Positions 4,564 to 5,532 of a DNA stretch of 5,532 nucleotides are shown piece by piece. Source of the DNA: Candidatus Proteinoplasmatales archaeon SG8-5 (lineage in GTDB: Archaea; Thermoplasmatota; Thermoplasmata; SG8-5); NCBI GenBank assembly GCA_001595885.1, contig LSSH01000057.1, positions 1 through 5,532 of the forward strand, in the 5' to 3' direction. The position numbers and the translations under genes were made by a program. The notes beneath the pieces are model-generated. The model was given only the letters and a program-made list of their open reading frames with translations, was not told the DNA's origin and made no database searches. Each line of letters opens with the position of its first letter. Positions within the stretch are counted from its first letter, which is position 1.

Positions 4564-5319
4564 GCTCTGCATGGCCTCCTTCAGCTTCTCCCTTGTCTCC
4601 GGGGCATACCAGCGGTCGATGAAGACCTCTTCCCTCGATTCCAGGTTGGCGTTGATCTGGTCCAGGACGGGGCCGATGCGGTTGTGCTTGATGATGCCGA
4701 AGGCCGAACGGTCCATCCCGGCCAGTTGGCGGGTCTTGTCCTTGGCGAAGTCCAGCACCTCGTCCGGGGGCAGGACCATGTCGACGAGGCCCAGGTCAAA
4801 AGCCTCGGCCGGGCCGTAGAACTCGCCGGTGCCGGCTATCTCGCGGGCGTTCAGCGAGCCCACCATGTCGCGGAGGATGCGGTCGGCGGGGTAGGGCACG
4901 GGCACGCCCAGCTTCACCTCGTTCAGGCCCACGAGCTTCTTGCCCTCGGCAATGATGCGGTAATCGCAGCACAGGGTCAGGATGCAGCCGCCGGCGATGG
5001 CGTGGCCGGGGATGGCGCAGACCGTCGGCATGGGCAGCGCGTACAGGTCCAGGCAAAGGCGGTTGTAGGCCTTGTAAAAGGATGTGAACTCCTCCCGGGG
5101 GAGGTCGAACAGCGAGGGGATGTCCAGACCGATGCAGAAGAACTTCCCGCTCGCGCTGGTGAGGACCAGACCGCGTGTCTCGGGCTCCGATCCAAGCCTG
5201 CCGATGTGAACGGCCAGTTCATCAACCAGCTCCCGACAAATAGCGTTCGTCACTCCGTTGTTCAGCCTGAGTGTCGCAATCCCGTCAACGCGTTCGGCGA
5301 GTACCAATTCCTGTGCCAT
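4558..5319 (-). CDS. Crotonase-fold enoyl-CoA isomerase (delta3,delta2-enoyl-CoA isomerase-like)
   Basis: A full-length 253-residue crotonase-family enzyme. The two oxyanion-hole regions are present: GKFFCIGLDI (58-67) and AIAGGCI (107-113). In enoyl-CoA hydratase two Glu residues act. The first, after AGGC, is Ile113 here; the second is kept as Glu134 in GLNEVKLG. Loss of the first with retention of the second is the pattern of mitochondrial ECI1-type isomerases. CCDYRI (117-122), the GLNE segment and the PAEAFDLGLVD region (170-180) also resemble ECI1. The expected reaction is shifting a 3-enoyl-CoA double bond to the 2-trans position for beta-oxidation of unsaturated acyl-CoAs; another CoA substrate is possible. 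The enzyme should be cytoplasmic. There is no ribosome binding site and a TATA box about 30 bases upstream, so the mRNA is nearly leaderless. It lies downstream of the CDF gene, and no other fatty-acid genes are visible. Confidence 0.9.
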   Translation of the reverse strand: MAQELVLAERVDGIATLRLNNGVTNAICRELVDELAVHIGRLGSEPETRGLVLTSASGKFFCIGLDIPSLFDLPREEFTSFYKAYNRLCLDLYALPMPTVCAIPGHAIAGGCILTLCCDYRIIAEGKKLVGLNEVKLGVPVPYPADRILRDMVGSLNAREIAGTGEFYGPAEAFDLGLVDMVLPPDEVLDFAKDKTRQLAGMDRSAFGIIKHNRIGPVLDQINANLESREEVFIDRWYAPETREKLKEAMQSF

Positions 5320-5345
5320 TCACAACGTGTAAAACGACGAGCCTG

Positions 5346-5351
5346 TTTAAA
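5346..5351 (-). promoter_or_regulatory. TATA box of the isomerase gene, overlapping the CDF stop codon
   Basis: TTTAAA (within GTTTAAAC) is centred about 30 bases before the isomerase ATG, placing the transcription start within a few bases of it. The TAA stop of the upstream CDF gene (5347-5349) lies inside the box, so the two genes are packed without a separate spacer and the isomerase can be transcribed independently. Confidence 0.6.
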
Positions 5352-5532
5352 CCTTCGTCCGTCCCCTCTCACCGACGCTGCGCCGGGTCTCGGTGCTGCA
5401 TTCCTGCCGGCACCTCCCGCAGTCCTCCGGGCAGTGCTCCAGGTGGATCTCGGCGCTGTGCTCGGGATGGTGCCTCCGCACCTCCTCCATTATCCTGTGG
5501 GTGAGATTGTGGCCCTCCTCGATGCTCATGCT
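5347..5532 (-). CDS. Cation diffusion facilitator (CDF) metal transporter, C-terminal end (5' part outside window)
   Basis: The frame is open from the right window edge to TAA at 5347-5349, giving the last 61 residues. The ATG at 5527-5529 is internal. SMSIEEGHNLTHRIMEEV followed by a strand SAEIHLEHCP fits the cytoplasmic C-terminal domain of CDF exporters, where the family has V/I-x-E-A/G-H...I...E and then V-x-I-H-x-E-P. This domain has a ferredoxin-like fold, dimerises and senses metal; the membrane part, not in the window, would exchange Zn2+, Fe2+, Mn2+ or similar ions for protons. The usual Pro of the HxEP motif is His here (LEHCP). A Cys cluster follows, C-P-E-D-C-G-R-C-R-Q-E-C (C-x3-C-x2-C-x3-C), which could bind metal, then a basic tail. 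Metal specificity cannot be read from this part. Confidence 0.8.
   Translation of the reverse strand, partial: SMSIEEGHNLTHRIMEEVRRHHPEHSAEIHLEHCPEDCGRCRQECSTETRRSVGERGRTKV

Overview
The window looks archaeal. GC content is high, with frequent AGG (Arg) and ATA (Ile) codons. Short AT-rich boxes (TTAATTA, TTATATA, TTTAAA) stand about 25 to 30 bases before predicted starts. Some genes have a clear GGAGG ribosome binding site, while others start almost at the predicted transcription start and have none (leaderless). Ras/Rab-like GTPases, a long TPR array and this mix of starts suggest a GC-rich, possibly Thermoplasmata-like archaeon. The lineage is an inference and was not tested by database search.

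Bases 1-3412, plus strand: a signalling-like block. It opens with the C-terminal 573 residues of a large TPR protein, probably the tail of a STAND/AAA-type ATPase, ending in nine TPR units of exactly 40 residues. Next come a Ras-like GTPase (173 aa), a 90-aa helical protein of unknown function, and a second GTPase (175 aa) about 74% identical to the first. Both GTPase genes have nearly the same promoter (25 of 33 bases). The first 33 bases around the 90-aa gene's start region are also recognisable after the second GTPase (24 of 33). The simplest reading is a tandem duplication of promoter, GTPase and the start of the small gene, after which the second small gene was lost.

Bases 3413-4484: cutA (minus) and an orphan multi-pass membrane protein (plus) diverge from a 103-bp intergenic region with two TATA boxes. 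An inverted repeat in the position of an operator lies at the cutA promoter.

Bases 4485-5532, minus strand: a crotonase-fold enzyme whose active site resembles delta3,delta2-enoyl-CoA isomerases more than hydratases. Upstream of it is the C-terminal end of a cation diffusion facilitator (CDF) metal transporter with a Cys-rich tail. The isomerase promoter overlaps the transporter stop codon. CutA and the CDF tail both point to metal handling, but they are separated by unrelated genes.

The most notable feature is the duplicated GTPase cassette next to a TPR/STAND-like protein. It may be an archaeal GTPase signalling module with an uncharacterised small partner. No RNA genes, CRISPR arrays or insertion sequences were seen, and no stretch over 300 bases lacks a gene.
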